Source: Punica granatum (taxonomy: Eukaryota; Streptophyta; Magnoliopsida; Myrtales; Lythraceae). Taken from it: a stretch of DNA of 64,000 nt. Shown in pieces: positions 1 through 12,880 of the stretch (position 1 is its first letter; every line of letters begins with the position of its first letter). The stretch spans positions 10,416,001-10,480,000 of the forward strand of contig NC_045130.1 in the NCBI RefSeq assembly GCF_007655135.1. Reading direction: 5' to 3'. A program made the translations under genes and the position numbers. Under the pieces are notes generated by a model. That model saw nothing but the letters and a program-made list of their open reading frames with translations. It was not told the DNA's origin and ran no database searches.

Positions 1-2
1 TA

Positions 3-128
3 CAAACTCAGTTCATTTTCAAGGGACAACAATCACTGTCATTGGAAACCATGCATGCTGCTGGTCCTGCAACTGCAAAAAGATTTGCTAGATACCTCAA
101 CCTCAACCAAAAGCCCCCTTCACAGTAA
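3..128 (+). CDS. Possible 3' end of a coding exon entering from the left edge
   Basis: One frame is open from the window edge (base 3) to a TAA at 126-128. It encodes about 41 residues ending in a basic, Ala-rich tail (roughly AGPATAKRFARYLNLNQ near the end). What follows is AT-rich, T-run-containing sequence that looks like 3' UTR or spacer. I do not recognise the family, and an open frame this short can occur by chance, so this is only a candidate terminal exon. Confidence 0.3.
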   Translation, partial: QTQFIFKGQQSLSLETMHAAGPATAKRFARYLNLNQKPPSQ

Positions 129-659
129 AGAAATGTTGGGTAATGCCATTTGTAATTTTTTGACTAGATCTGAACTTTTTGATCTGAGGTATATATTGTG
201 TTTGCTTTTGTAAAGTTGGAAGTGATATGAGGCATATACTCTGGTTCTTTTTGTAAAGTTAGAAGTGATCTAAGGTATATATTCTGATTCTTTTTGTAAA
301 GTTGGAAGGAGCTAAAGGTGTTAATATTAGGCGCTAAGCTTCTCGATATTGGGGAGTTAAATACAGATATGCATGTTAGCTTGTGAAAGCACTGTATTTT
401 TTGTATAATAGGTACCAAATTCAAGTCCTATATGGATTTGGTATTTGTTATATTTAGGGGAAGGGATTTGTTTCTTTGTTTAGGCTTGTAAAGACTAGTA
501 TGTATCTCATATAAATTTCAATGGTATATTGAGTTCCTCCGTATGCGATTGTTTATTGAGTTTCATCAATGCATAGTAAACTTCTTATCTGATTCCTATA
601 ATTGTACTGTGTATAGCTGTCGAGTTCCTTAATTTTGTTGAAGCAATCTTGTTGAACAA
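129..659. other. AT-rich spacer
   Basis: No gene recognised. A short motif resembling 'TTTTTGTAAAGTTGGAAG' occurs three times between about 204 and 310, each followed or preceded by a diverged 'TGATCTGAGGTATATA'-like stretch. This is a small degenerate tandem repeat. Confidence 0.5.
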
Positions 660-1245
660 ATGTCAGCTTCTATCAGGTCAAGAGAAAAGATTTAGTGGAG
701 GGTAGTTGCTTGCATGGTCTAATGGCGACAATTAGAGATGGGTCTTCTCTAGCTGTTCGGTCTTCAGTTTTGTCTATGTATGCAAAGTGTTAATTCCCTG
801 ATGAGGCATATCGTTCTTTCAGTGAAGTTGTAGATCAGAATATATTCACGTGGACATCAGTGATTGGGGATGCAAGGGTCGGGAAGATGAGGGAATGCAT
901 TTCCTTGTTTCACAAAATGCAGTATACTGAGTTTCATCCTGATGGAATTGTTATCAGTTGCATGCTTTTGGGGTTTGGGAATTCAATGAATGTCCTTGAG
1001 GGGAAAACGTTTCATGGATTAGTACTGATCAGATGGTTCATGAATACATTTCATGGATTAGTACTGATCATATGGTTCATGAAAACGTTACTTGTTTGAT
1101 CAGATGGTTCACAATGCGCTTTTGTCCATGTACTGCAAATTCCGGCAGTTGGATATAGCAAATAAGCTATTTGGTAGAGGGAATAAACTTGATAAAGAAC
1201 AGTGGAACATAATGATTATCGGACAGAACAGAGGAAGTTCAGAGA
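660..1245 (+). pseudogene. Decayed pentatricopeptide-repeat (PPR) protein gene fragment
   Basis: Conceptual translation gives PPR-like stretches in order: a segment reading about 'SLAVRSSVLSMYAKC' followed by a stop at about 790; 'PDEAYRSFSEVVDQNIFTWTSVI'; 'ECISLFHKMQYTEFHPDGIVISCML'; and, in another frame, 'HNALLSMYCKFRQLDIANKLF'. Spacing and motifs fit PLS-type PPR proteins, which are normally organellar RNA-binding proteins of several hundred residues. The in-frame stop after 'YAKC', a frame change near 1100, and an in-frame 39-bp tandem duplication (1011-1049 and 1050-1088) show the copy is broken. The ends of the fragment are approximate. Confidence 0.75.
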
Positions 1246-2496
1246 ACAACACATTAATTTCATTAACTCATCTGCAAAGATTTGCAAAACTGCATTACAC
1301 AGAAACCGAAACATAAATGACAGTAATTCTGTCATTACAACTGAAAAAAGTGCCTATACACATGTCCAACATTCCTACAGCTGTAAACTATTGAATTGGT
1401 CCTCCAGAGAATGAAACAGGTCTCCTGCATAATAGTCATGCAGTACTGATTCCATGTGCTGTAGTGTTTGAGCTAAGAACTGGAAATGGCATATCTTAAT
1501 CAGAAGATTTCCAGCTAACAAAGCAAAATGCAACTGAGCCCAAAGCCCACACCACAGCTCGTGAAATTGGAAACGGAAGATGGCTCAGATTTGATTCCTC
1601 CACAAAAGTCCAAACTCAAAAGGGCAAACCCCAATTCCCCCATAGATTAATCCAACGCCAAACTTTCAATGCTCAAATCAAATCATCAAAAAAGCCGAAG
1701 CTGAGCTGCGAAATGGCAAGATCGGATTCACTTGCTTGAACGAGTATCTTTTTGCAGGAGGAATACAGTCATTAAAGGATTCACCAAGTGGAACCTTAGA
1801 AGGAATGAAGCAGTCTATCTCTTGACCAAATGCTGGGCAATCTAACCAACCTGTAAAAGAATAAATTTTCAGAGATCCCAGGAGAAGAGGAATTTGTCAG
1901 CTAGAAAGAGCACAGGTATGAAAGGAACGGCAAGCACCCACAGATGAAATGTAAGCTGCATCAAAAGGAATCCCTGAAGCCACTAATCACTCTATCAGAA
2001 ATGAAAAAAGGAGGAAAAAAACAAGGGTGGAATGTAAAAGGCAGACAAAAGATGTTCAGCACAATCACAGTGAAAAAAGATGCAAAACTATATTTGCGGC
2101 TCTGCCAATCGGATACCCCGCCGCTTCAGCCCTGCGGAAACGAAACGGAAGCCTCTACTGAGACGCCTCTCAACTTCTTTCTCTCTCTCTCTCTCTCTGC
2201 CACTAGCAAATCAAGAGCCAACCAATACGGCAAGACGGGGAAGGTACCTGCAACAAAAGGGACAAAAGAGAGAGAGGTCGACACATTACGACTTCAGCAC
2301 CTCAGACACCCACAAACTGATTGGACCCGACCCGAATAGGATGGGTCTAATCTGACCGAACTCGATAAACCGAGTCGGATCCGACCCTGCTTACATCAAG
2401 ATCAGATCTGGAAGGATTAGCGAGGAGTCGTCCAGATCTGACCAAGGAGTAACAGAGGAGCCGCGAGGCAGCAGGCTAGAGAGAGTTGGTGGGCGC
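1246..2496. other. Intergenic sequence, no gene recognised
   Basis: Open frames here (for example around 1944-2355) show no recognisable domain. They span a pyrimidine microsatellite (TC run at about 2180-2200). I see no supported gene. Confidence 0.45.
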
Positions 2497-2577
2497 TGGG
2501 AGCTGCATCGAAGAAACCGTGGTGGTCTGGCCGCTTCAGCCATTTACAGCTTTGTTGGGAGCTGCATCGAAGAAACC
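2497..2577. repeat. Direct repeat of 22 bp, spacing 59 bp
   Basis: The sequence beginning TGGGAGCTGCATCGAAGAAA occurs at 2497-2518 and again at 2556-2577, with 59-bp periodicity. The intervening sequence ends in a CCGCTTCAGCC motif also seen near 2120. It is a local duplication of unknown function. Confidence 0.85.
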
Positions 2578-5021
2578 TCGGTGTTGCTTTTGCCTTCCTT
2601 TATATATGTGTGTGTGCATGTGTTTGGAAAGAAAAGAGGATTGATATATTCAGCCAAGGATTTGAATGAGTCAATGTCGGATGGGTCCTTTAACGGAATT
2701 GGACGGGAGGTTGAATATGATGTAAAATTATAAAGTGAAGGTATAAATTGATGTAAAAAATTTCTCAAGGTAAATTTGATGTACATCTAATTTCTAAGGG
2801 ACCAATTTATCAATTTACTCGAGATAGATTACCTCTTTTAAGGTTATGGGTAATGTTCATTACCATGTTTGGTTCGTCATTCATTATTAGTAATATTGCT
2901 GGGGGAAAGTATATTACTCGAAGAGTAGGAAAGAGAAATTACCTTGAGCATCCATATTCAAAATTTTCAAAACTTAAAATAATTTCGTAAAAATCTCGAC
3001 TAACTTCCTACCTCTGCAACTCACAATTGCCACAAACATATTATTTTTTAAGTTATAGAAGGAATCCAATTCCGATTCCGAGTTAAAACCAAACAAAAAT
3101 TATAAATTTGTTATTCCGTTTCCAATTCCATCCTATTTCGTTTCTGTTTCCGATTCCGAAGTGTGAACCAAATGACCCCTAAGAATTTTTCAACAGAACA
3201 CGGATAGGGGACGTCGGGTAGGGCTCCCTGCCATAGTTTTTAGAGTTTGACGGATTAAGGGACGTCACCAATACACGTACGAGGCCACATCAGATTTCCA
3301 TTTGATCATTTTAACGATGGAGTATTTTGACAGGTAGAATAAAACATCAAGGACCATATTGACGGAAAAATTTCTTCGAGGATCAAATTGAAGGCTGTTG
3401 TAAACTTTAGGATAATTTTGATAGTTTTCTCAAGGAAAAAATTCTTGCCTGGACTGAGTTCAGACGACACAACGCCCCGAGCATCTTCTCCCCAAAATGT
3501 GACGAAAATATAAAGCAAAGGTTCGGGTGGGTTACGTACAATGTTAAATCTTTCATGTCGTCCGAAATGTACTTTGTTTGTGTCAAGGGATCCTGGAAAG
3601 GCGCAATCTTAATGAAGTCGAGATACAAACTTGAGATGACCAACCCCAGTAGGATGAGAGACCCCTACTCGTATCTAGGAGAAAATCTTGTATGTAACGG
3701 TGATATTATGTAATAATGTTAAAAGTCAATAAGAATTTATCATTTTAATTTTTAGTAGACAAACAAAAATAAAAAAAAATCTATTATTGACAAAAATAAT
3801 TTATTATCAACAAAAATAATATTTTTTATGTATCTTATAGCATAATCTTACGTGATATTACTATTGCACACGTGACACTCTCCATGCCTAGGCCATGAAG
3901 TCAATTCCATGAGCCTCTTATCCATTCTCATCCAATCACGGGACTCTCTAGCTAAATTGTGGGACAAGTTCAGCATATAGGTGCCATCGGAATTTTTTAG
4001 GGAAGTGTTTGGACCTCTAGCGCTATTTTTTATTTTTTTTTTCCTGGACGTGTCGTACACTAGTTCATTTGTATTCTATTCCAAAAAATAAATTATTCTG
4101 ACAGTCGACTTCATGTGCGTACTGTCGATTATATCATATAGTTCAGCAAAACAACCGATATTATGGACATGCAATCGACTATCTGAAGAGTTTATGAATC
4201 GAAGTATGCATAAATAAATTGGAGTAGGATATGCCCAAAAAAGACAGATAGTGTTGGAGGTCCAGTCACTTAACTGAAAATTCATGTAGCCGCCATATGC
4301 CTTGGTCAAGGAAAAACATAACAAAGAAAAGGGAAAAATATTTTGATCAAGTCATGAGAGGTCAAGTCACGCCTCTCAATAGTTAAATCTTCACTGTTGG
4401 GCCTTCTTCCTTCACTTTTTGAAAGATTCATCGGTCGAGAGGTCCCAGCTGGATCTCCCGTGACTTGAGGGAAAAATTTCCCCAAAAAAAGGAAGAAAGT
4501 AGATCACTTGCTTCCATTTCCATATGCACAAGATAATGGGCAGGTTGACTTAGCGGTAGGAAACAACATATTCAAGCAGCATATAATATGACCATTTGAC
4601 CCCGAGTTAAGGCTCTTTCACAGGTTACGATGTAGTAATAAGTTAATATATGCATAAAAACTTGGAAAAAGTATAGCAACTGGTGAATGACGAGCCTACA
4701 TATATGCATCAGAAATTTCTTAGACACGTACATAATAACTGTAATAGCGAATGAACAGTGGTGAAAATCTAAAGCTCTCTGTAAGAATTACATAATTATA
4801 TGGTGAAGATTAAAGATCAGGAGCATAACTGAACATACAATGCCGGATAAACAAGCATAAGTTACACTTGAGGAATTGAGATGGAGCAAAACCAGAGAAG
4901 TGCTTTGATTATTAGTAAAAGCCTTTGCAAAGGTTGCCCTTGTTTATAGGTAGTTCCTTGCTGGATACATACGTGAACATTATATTCTACTAGACTTGAA
5001 TATGGAGGAGAACCTGCTGAA
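2578..5021. other. Intergenic spacer; possible MITE relic near 2870-3180
   Basis: No coding gene recognised. A segment begins with 'TTTGGTTCG' near 2871 and ends with 'GTGAACCAAATGACCCC' near 3178. This fits the short inverted ends of a small non-autonomous DNA element of about 300 bp, but I cannot confirm a target duplication. Beyond 4450 the sequence probably includes the 3' flank of the zinc-finger gene. Confidence 0.35.
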
Positions 5022-5343
5022 TCAGAGATGAAGGCTCAAATCAAGCTTGTCGGAGGGCTTCGGCTGGGTCTCTTGACTCTCCTCAGGGACCAACCAGAAG
5101 CTCCCGGGCCATGATGGTCCCTGAGCTTCCTCCACCACGACGCCCCCCCAAACTGGTGTACTCTCACCACCATCAGAATCACTGATCCTCGTGCCAACTG
5201 TGGTTCCATGCTTGTAAGCGAGCGAATGTGGCTCCATGCCGAGTGATCTCCCGACATGGCTGTTATTTCCAGCACCATTCCGGTGCATGATCATGAGGGC
5301 CATGACCCGCTGATGAGCTTGCTGTCTTCTGAAGACTCCCCTC

Positions 5344-5375
<32 letters not shown>

Positions 5376-5630
5376 AGCCTGTGAGCTGTAGAACTTCCTC
5401 ATACAGAAGTTGCAATAGAAGACTCTCATGGGACAAATGCCAGAGGAGGACGGCTGCGAGTCCGAGTTGTCTGTTCCTCTTCCTTCTTCTCTTCCTCCCA
5501 GGCTTAAGCTAAGCCAATCTCCTCCTCCTCCTCCTTCCTCCTCCCCTTCTCCATCTTCTTCTTCTTGAGAGTTGTCATCTTCGGGTCCTCTCTCTTCTTC
5601 TCCTTGCTCTGCTTCAGCCTCATGATTCAT
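5022..5630 (-). CDS. Single C2H2 zinc-finger transcription repressor with C-terminal EAR motif (ZFP1/3/4/7-like)
   Basis: From the ATG at 5630 the product is 202 residues. An acidic N-terminus (Glu/Asp/Gly runs, residues 3-37) is followed by a 'DWLSLSLGG' segment at about 38-46. One plant-type zinc finger carries the QALGGH signature (C73, C76, H89, H93, 'SSQALGGHQNAHKRER'). The protein ends in 'LDLSLHL', an LxLxL EAR repression motif. Plant single-finger QALGGH proteins are nuclear transcription factors, and the EAR motif recruits TOPLESS-type corepressors (family knowledge). The frame stays open upstream of this ATG, and a CAG acceptor-like site precedes 'DFETILKQD', so a 5' exon could extend the N-terminus. 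Nearest relatives appear to be the ZFP1/3/4/7 group; the exact orthologue is not determined. Confidence 0.85.
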
Positions 5631-5642
5631 GTCCTGCTTCAA

Positions 5643-7251
5643 GATCGTCTCAAAATCCTGGTTTGGTAAGAATGGTGAAGAGAGAGTTAAGGCTCTTCCC
5701 GATGATCTCTTGATTGCTCTTCTTAGGGGACTTTGATCTGTGAAGAGGAGTGCGGAATAAATGAAAGTGCATAGAACTTAACCTCGACAGCCAAACAAAG
5801 CAAACAGACAACAGCAGTATCAGAGATGCGAAATTTTTTTTTTTTCAGTCTTGGTAACAATCCGACAAGTCATATGACGTCGACGAGACTTATAGCAGCA
5901 GTACATTCTAGAAATACTTTGAACTGTGATTGACTCTGTTCATCACCGTGGTCTGTGTGTATGAACATATCTGGTGATGATTCTTCAGGCGATCCGAAGG
6001 CTTAGTAAATGATAGTTTATCGCTGGTACTTAATGGGGACAGCCTCTCCAGGTCACCTTTAACTTTGCCTAGGCAAACAAAGTTGGGATTCCCCACTTGC
6101 CATCTTTTCTTCTAAAATCTCATTTGACTTCTACCTGATTCTGTTTCTACTAACCAGGGAACATCCATTTGTTGACATTCCAACATCACTTTCCATCAGC
6201 TGTCAAATTGTGATCCACTTACTTTATTTCAGTTGCCTGCCATGATAAGATCTAACTCACAAAGCATCCAAACTTAGCACATCATCTTTTCAAAAAGGAG
6301 TAACCCAACACATCTGATTCTATTATCTCCCAAACTGTTTACACTTTTTTGAATGCTTATCAACAAACTGTTCTGTTTCTGGTTCGATTTAAGAATCTGA
6401 ACTCCAACACGACATTGTAAGACCAAAACAGCTCGATCGGGCCCAATGAGCTGGAAATTTTTAATGGTAGACATAGATCCCACCTGATATATGACATCAG
6501 AGAGCTCTCTTGTGTTCTGCATCATCCTCGACATCAAGAGCCTGGCGTAGACTTGTTTCCCACCACATCACGAAAACCTATATCTCAACACGATTCTGGA
6601 CTCATTTGAACTCGACCTAAAATCGCCTCAAACTTTCTACACCATTTTCGTTGTTCTTTTCTGTATCTTTTTCGTGACCATCTCTGCTCGCATCCATGTT
6701 CAAGAAAAAAAGTGGGTGAGTAATGAGCATCAGGGCTGCATGCAGCCAGTCAGCTAAATGTTGTGGTAGGGTTATGACGACTTTAGTGGGGATAGGACCC
6801 AGACAGTCACCAATAAGGAGAATAAAAGACAGAGCATTGTTTTTACCAGTTGCATACTTAGCTTCCACTAGGAACAAAGTAGATCTTCATGTGCGTGTTC
6901 ATGTTGGGGCTTCTTGTCCTAAAGAATGTACCATGCAGGTTAGAAATCAACATGGAGCAAACAAAATGCAATGATAGCCTCTCAACATACACAAATAGAT
7001 CATCGATAATCTTCAATAAAACCTCCGAAGAATATTTTTTTTAAGAAAAAGGTGATTATTTGAGAAAGCGGAGAAGGAAAAGAGTGCATGAAAGGATGGC
7101 GAATCAGCAGATACTCAACTAGGTACTGCAAACTGACATCCCATTGGGGTCTGAAGCAGCAAAATCAGTTCCATGTCATGTTTGTGCTTTCTTGTATGGA
7201 TTTCCAGAGAAGGAAAAGCACCATACGTAAGGGCCACAAATATTTTTAATC

Positions 7252-7285
<34 letters not shown>

Positions 7286-8859
7286 ATTTAGATATACAGA
7301 TTGATGAGAGGAGTTCAAGATATTCATCAACTGTGAAGGCGCAATGTAGCAGGATATTTACGTTCCGTTTGATTTTACAATCATATTTTAAAAATAAACT
7401 CCAACTATAATTCTACTTATTACATAATAAAAATTGACAACACAATTATTAATTTTTCTTTTTTTTTTCAATTTTTTAACTATTCAATTACATTTTTAAT
7501 ATTAAATTTTCTAAATTATTTATTATTATTTTTTCACAATGCAACAACACAGTCATTACTTTTTTTTTATAATTCAACAACACAATCATTACAATCCAAT
7601 TAAAATCAAAATTAACTCTACTTAACTTTAAAACCAAACATACCATTATTTTTTCAGCAATTTCAGTTTTACGATATCGTAAGCAAGTAACGACAATTAA
7701 TAAATGCTATCATTCACACTACGCTTTTGGACAAAAGAGAGGCAATTAGTGCCTAGAATTCACATGTCTTTTTTGCTGATCAGTATTCTTGAATAGATAT
7801 CTACTGTAGGGGCAGAAACAAATAACATGCATTTGGCCCCAAAGCAGCTGTCCCTATCTTAAACAATCACCTTCTCTTTTTTCCTAAATCAATAACGATG
7901 AACTCATCCACCAATGCTTTGCCCTATTCAGTTCCTTTCATTTTCAGTACATATTAGATTTCTCGCTAACATTCTCTGACAAAACTGAAAAGAACGCTAC
8001 AACGTTAAATTAACGCACCTTTCCTTTCGAATGTTCATTAGACTCCTCGCACACAAGCAATTAGACAGCTCCCAATCCTCGAGAAACTGCACAGGACAGC
8101 ATCACTGAGCATGACAACAAGAAGCCAATAGCGACATAGACCATCAATAAGAAAGCAGAGAGGATGAATGATAACAAACACGAATAACAACATATCATGA
8201 CAGGGAGGGAATCTCACAACAGGGCAGATTAAGACTTGAGCACATGATGTAGAACCCAAAGTACGATGTCAGGAAGATAGTGTAGGCTTGCCTGACAGTT
8301 TGAGCTCTCGAAAGGAAAGAAGAAACCTAAAACATCTTGAAATACTAGACAGTAATCAGGCAATTTTTATCAAAGGAAAGGCAAATTTTTCCACCATAAA
8401 TTTTATGAGTGACTGAATCACATTAGCAATCCATAACAATAAGTTCCCTGTTTCAATCCAAAAAAATTAGCTTCATGTACGAAACTTATCTTATTACATG
8501 CAAAATTTTACAAGCAAAGCTTTCACAAGAACCCGGTGCCATGTAACCTTTTCTCTGAGAACATTGAGTATTAAAACAAAGACACTGATATAAACAAGAG
8601 AGAGTTAAACTGTTAATGAGACTATGGCATTCATTGCATTTCTCCAAACTGAAAACATATTCACAGAGATAACTAAGTTAGACGAAAGAACCTATAAAGA
8701 TTTGTGCTTCTGTTTGTTGATCTCTACATATTACATTAACCCACAAAAAAAGGCTAGAATATCTGTACACCCAAACTAGTTATACAGAAGCACTTGTACC
8801 TCATATATAAGACGACCCTTTTTCTAGCAAACCACGTGATACACTACTTCGTAGGTTTT
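5643..8859. other. Intergenic region with TA microsatellite and a MITE
   Basis: 5643-5790 is the likely 5' region of the zinc-finger gene. A pure TA/AT run lies at about 7255-7283. An AT-rich MITE-like element follows at about 7357-7645. Short open frames at 6274-6974 and 8038-8259 have no recognisable domain. Confidence 0.5.
7357..7645 (+). mobile_element. MITE-like element, 'CAACAATACAATCATTA' family
   Basis: It starts near 'CGTTCCGTTTGATTTTACAA' and ends with 'AACTTTAAAACCAAACATA', so the ends are partly inverse-complementary ('GTTTG..TTT' versus 'AAACCAAAC'). Inside are repeated motifs such as 'ATTCAACAACACAATCATTAC' in imperfect copies. The same interior occurs at 59946-60345 and inverted at 59692-59945. 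It has no coding capacity. Confidence 0.6.
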
Positions 8860-9397
8860 CTATACTGTATGTTTAATTATCGCATCACGCTCCTCATCAC
8901 AGTCTGCTTTGCACGACCAGTGCGTAGGTGGCATGAGATCCGATTCCTTCAGCATCCTCATATTATCTTCTGTTTGACGAAGTTTATCTTTGGCAAATGA
9001 GAGACGAGAGGTCAGCTTCGATTTCTCCTCATCCCATTTACTCCTTTCGTTTTCAATTTCTTCCTGAAGCTCCTCGACTCGCCTCTGCAATCGAATGCAC
9101 TCGTTTCTTATGAGGTTCAGCTCATCCAAATGCTTTTCTCCGGTCTGTTCAGGCTCATCAGCCCAGAGGAAGAACCCGCATTGCTGACAAATAAAGAGAG
9201 ATATTCACGGTTAGGGGACTGCTATAAGGGAGATGTCATTCAACCCCTAGGGAAGGGAGAGGGATGCTTACGGTGTCAAAGCTTTTGGAGCAGTTGTAGA
9301 ACAACCTGTGCGGATTCCGAACCGTGTGTGATATTTTGAGTTTGGCGTCGATGCCGCAGAAGCATTTGGGTTCGAAATCTTCAGGAGAGTCCATCAT
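8860..9397 (-). CDS. GRF-type zinc-finger protein with C-terminal coiled coil (two exons)
   Basis: I assemble two exons: 9397-9272 (42 codons, ATG ATG start) and 9183-8860 (107 codons plus stop). The 88-bp intron begins GTAAGC and ends TTTGTCAG, phase 0. The 149-residue product starts 'MMDSPEDFEPKCFCG' and carries a GRF zinc finger split by the intron: C12, C14, C36 and C44, with the characteristic 'RLFYNC' and 'CGFFLWADEP'. Residues about 60-118 are a charged heptad-like coiled coil ('RLQRRVEELQEEIENERSKW'). GRF fingers bind single-stranded nucleic acid in characterised proteins; plants have many small GRF plus coiled-coil proteins of unknown role. The match is in the fold signature; the specific function is unknown. 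A broken copy lies at 18.4-19.0 kb. Confidence 0.85.
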
Positions 9398-11158
9398 TAA
9401 ATTAGCCCTGAAGTGAGCAATCGTTTAAATCCATTGACATTTCTATCATTGAGATCTAAAACAAGCAATTGAACAACAAAAACATCCAAAGGTCGCCAGC
9501 AATTACAAGGAAGGACTTATTTGTCCAGTAGAAATTATTAAGAAACAGATGCTGAAAGATGTCGTAATCTACTTTTAAGATGCCAAATAAGCAAACAGAA
9601 CGCAATATTATGGAAACAATATAGGGAGTTCGGTCCCAATATTCTGAGAGTTCATCCAATTCCACAAACTCGTGCTCCACTTACTGCATTACTTGGCTCG
9701 TGAAATTCATACTATTAGGTATTAAAATGAGGATATTTAATATAGTACACATGATTCACAAGATTCGACACATCATTTACAATCAGAAAAGTCAGAATAC
9801 AGTTCAACAGATAGAGAACACAATTCTGTTGCCTCCTAGCTCTTGCCCCTCTCAAATGGGTTTGGCCAAAAACACCAGCAAACATGTTCTCTTCTGGAAT
9901 CCACTGCACCACTTTAGCCCAAACAAGCAGCACACAATCTCAAAACCCATAAATTATGCCACCCAAATCAGAAACTAATCTCCACAGCATGGCCAGGAAT
10001 GAGGAAAACCGAAAAGAGCTCCCCTTTTTCTTTTTCTTTTTTTGAACTCCTTTTTGTGTTCAATCACTCAATCAATGTATCAATCTCCAAGAAATCCGCA
10101 AACCCAATTCACAAACTGATCCATGGCGGCAACGCAATCAAGAACATGAATGAATAAGATGGGTCACTCACCCGAGTTGCAAAATCAGTTTTTATTTTTT
10201 GCCCAGAATTCGTCAGCGCCGACCGAGCTGAAAAGGACTGCTAAGGGAAAGGGTGTGAATTTCTGCCGATGTCCAAGCGAGAATGTGAAGCTTTTTGGGT
10301 TCCTTCCTGGGCTTAGGAGGAGTCGTTTGGTTTCGACTTGCAGATCGACTGTCGGGTGTCGTAACGGCGGGAACGGATTGTCTTTACGGTTACACTCCCG
10401 GAATCCATCCATATTCCCGCCTTCATTAGTTAACGGCGGAAAATTTATGATTAATTGCAAAGCCTGACCGCAACAGTCACCTTTTCCACAGATATACCCC
10501 TAAACTATTCCTTCTGCCTTTTCTCCGTCCTTCGACTTTACCGAATATCTACGGTGTTCAATATGTACTAGAGAGTCACTCGCACTACACGCGGACTTGC
10601 TAAGTTAAAAAAAAAGAAAAAGTATGAATAGATTTATGTTCATTAGAAATGAAATACTTTTTTGTTAAAAATATTAATAATTAATAAGTAATTAAGAAAA
10701 AGAAATAAAATTGAACAAGAGTCTAAAAACAAAATGTTATACGTGATATTAGGGCATTTAGGCAGAGAGAGAAAGAAAGAGAGAGAAAGCAATGTTGCCT
10801 AAATCAATCCATATTAGTAGTTTACTAGTCGTTCGGCTCGCTCGTTCCCATATGCTTTTAGTTAATTTTTTTAATAAAAATATTGTGAATAATTTTAATA
10901 CTTAACTATGTATGAAATGCAACTACAAAATTTAAAATTCATAGGACATTCCACATTTCCAATGTCTAATGAGCAGTAGAGACTCGTTTTCTCTAAACTT
11001 GTGCAGGATGATGATCATTGATATGTAATGTTCATATGTATTGAAATAAAACTAATTCTGGCAAAAAAAGGAAATAAAACTAACTTAAAGGGTTGGCCAT
11101 CAAATGGGTGGCATGAGTATTATTTAGCATCTAATATTCTTTATTATGATAATATTTA
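9398..11158. other. Intergenic/5' region of the GRF gene
   Basis: Probably contains the promoter and 5' UTR of the minus-strand GRF-finger gene. Overlapping open frames on both strands at 10150-10467 have no recognisable domain. GC content rises around 10200-10440, which could be a promoter or 5' exon, but I cannot support a specific model. Confidence 0.4.
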
Positions 11159-11355
11159 TCTATACTCTATATAAAAAAATGTGAATCTCAATGGTGTATT
11201 TTCACACGTAGGGATTCCAATTGTGCCTCTTCTCTCTAATTGTGCCCCCACTATTCGAACGAATCCTGCCAACTCTGATCCGTTATTTCAAAATTACTTT
11301 ATCTCCTCTCTTACGACGTCCTAATCTACATGTCCCTCCTTCTACCAAAAGTCAC

Positions 11356-11359
<4 letters not shown>

Positions 11360-11411
<52 letters not shown>
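11360..11411. repeat. Compound microsatellite (CT)n(TA)n
   Basis: About 15 CT units (11360-11390) run directly into about ten TA units (11391-11411). Confidence 0.95.
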
Positions 11412-12590
11412 CTTTTCGATTCGTCCACTTTTACGCCTTCTCCATGCGCAGTCTCTGTGATTGTCTGTCTTGTAGCCCGCTTAACCAGCGGGTGCCGTTG
11501 CTTTCGGCCCATTTTCTCACACGGACATTGGGCTTTCCTGTACGGGCTACTCTCGAACTCAATTCTTCCAATTGGTGCCTTTTTCTGGACTTAGTTGACG
11601 GATGTTGAGGTACACTCTCTAGCCACCCCACGCTTTGTTCTCTTCATTGTTGATCCCCGATCCAACCGGCCACTAACTTTTGTTTTTCCATTGCTCATTA
11701 GAGTTGTCCATACACCATTTTCCTTTGTCAATTACACTTGAAATACTTGATCGGTCCCCTTGCGTCCTCTTTGCCTCCTTGTCTTTTGCGCCAATCACAT
11801 GTTTGACGGAATTCCGATGTTTCCCTCTGTTTCTCCATAAAGGTAATCGTGACTAATAATTCGATGGCATGCCCATTGTTAGAGGGATACATGCTCATGC
11901 CTTTTAACTTATTTAAATAAATGTGTTCAGAGGCACCCCGTGATGCTATATTTGTCATACGGTTCTGTATCAGCCAGTGGAAATTGATTAGCATTTTTAA
12001 TCGTTTGGATTTAGAGATGTTCATATATCGAGGATACTTTAGTATATGGAGGCATTACCTGTGTTGCATTATTTATGATGCTCTTACGTTGTGCGTTACT
12101 GCCTTAAAACTAAGTAGACTTACTCCGTACTGAGTAGTGAGTATATTGTAAAAGGGATTCAGTTGGCACGGTACCCTGGACTTATGCCCAAGGGTTCATT
12201 CTTACGATCCTTAGCAGCCTATTTTCGATTTCAAACATATCTTTATGTATAACCTTCTGCTTTGCGTATTCATTTTTGCCATTACAGCTTCTTGCATTAA
12301 GTCATTATGCCTTGGAAAGTGTTCAGAGGATCCTTAGAAGAAAAGATGGAGCACCAAGGCAAATTTACAAATTATAGTGTAAATATCTTTTTCATTACTT
12401 CTTTTGTTTATATTTGGTTAACTTTGAATAATTGAGTATGACATTTAACGTATCACTATAATAGGAACTGATAGGTTCTAATTAGCCATTACATTCTTCA
12501 TTCTTCATTATTCACGTACTCCTTTGTGCTTTTATATCTTCTTTCCTGTTAGTATTATCTATTATCTATCTTATTAAAACTAGTGGATTC

Positions 12591-12880
12591 CAAGTCCAAC
12601 GATTTTAACTTTAACTTTAACTTTAACTCAACACACTACACAACAAAAATATACATTTCCCAATTAAAAAATTTTAACTTTAACTTTAACTCAACACACT
12701 ACATAACAAAAATACACATTCCCCAATTCAAAAATTTTAACTTTAACTTTAACTCAACACACTACACAACAAAAACACACGTTTCCCAAGTCAAATTTAT
12801 AATCACATCTCATTTGTCATTTTCCACAATCAAAATCAAAATCAAAATCAAAATAACTTTAACTCCGAATCCAAACGGCC
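12591..12880 (+). mobile_element. MITE-like element with TTTAAC repeats
   Basis: Three consecutive blocks of 'ATTTTAACTTTAACTTTAAC' followed by 'TCAACACACTACACAACAAA' and 'TTTCCCAA' are arranged in tandem with a period of about 65-70 bp. The element ends with 'CAAACGGCCCG'. Related copies occur at 42303-42535 (inverted), 43137-43325 and 62046-62279; a more diverged one is at 51805-52040 (inverted). The 'NFNFNF' peptide encoded across it is an artefact of the repeat. Confidence 0.75.

Noticed and set aside
10150..10467. Opposed open frames on both strands
   Set aside because: No domain; lies in the probable promoter/5' region of the GRF gene.
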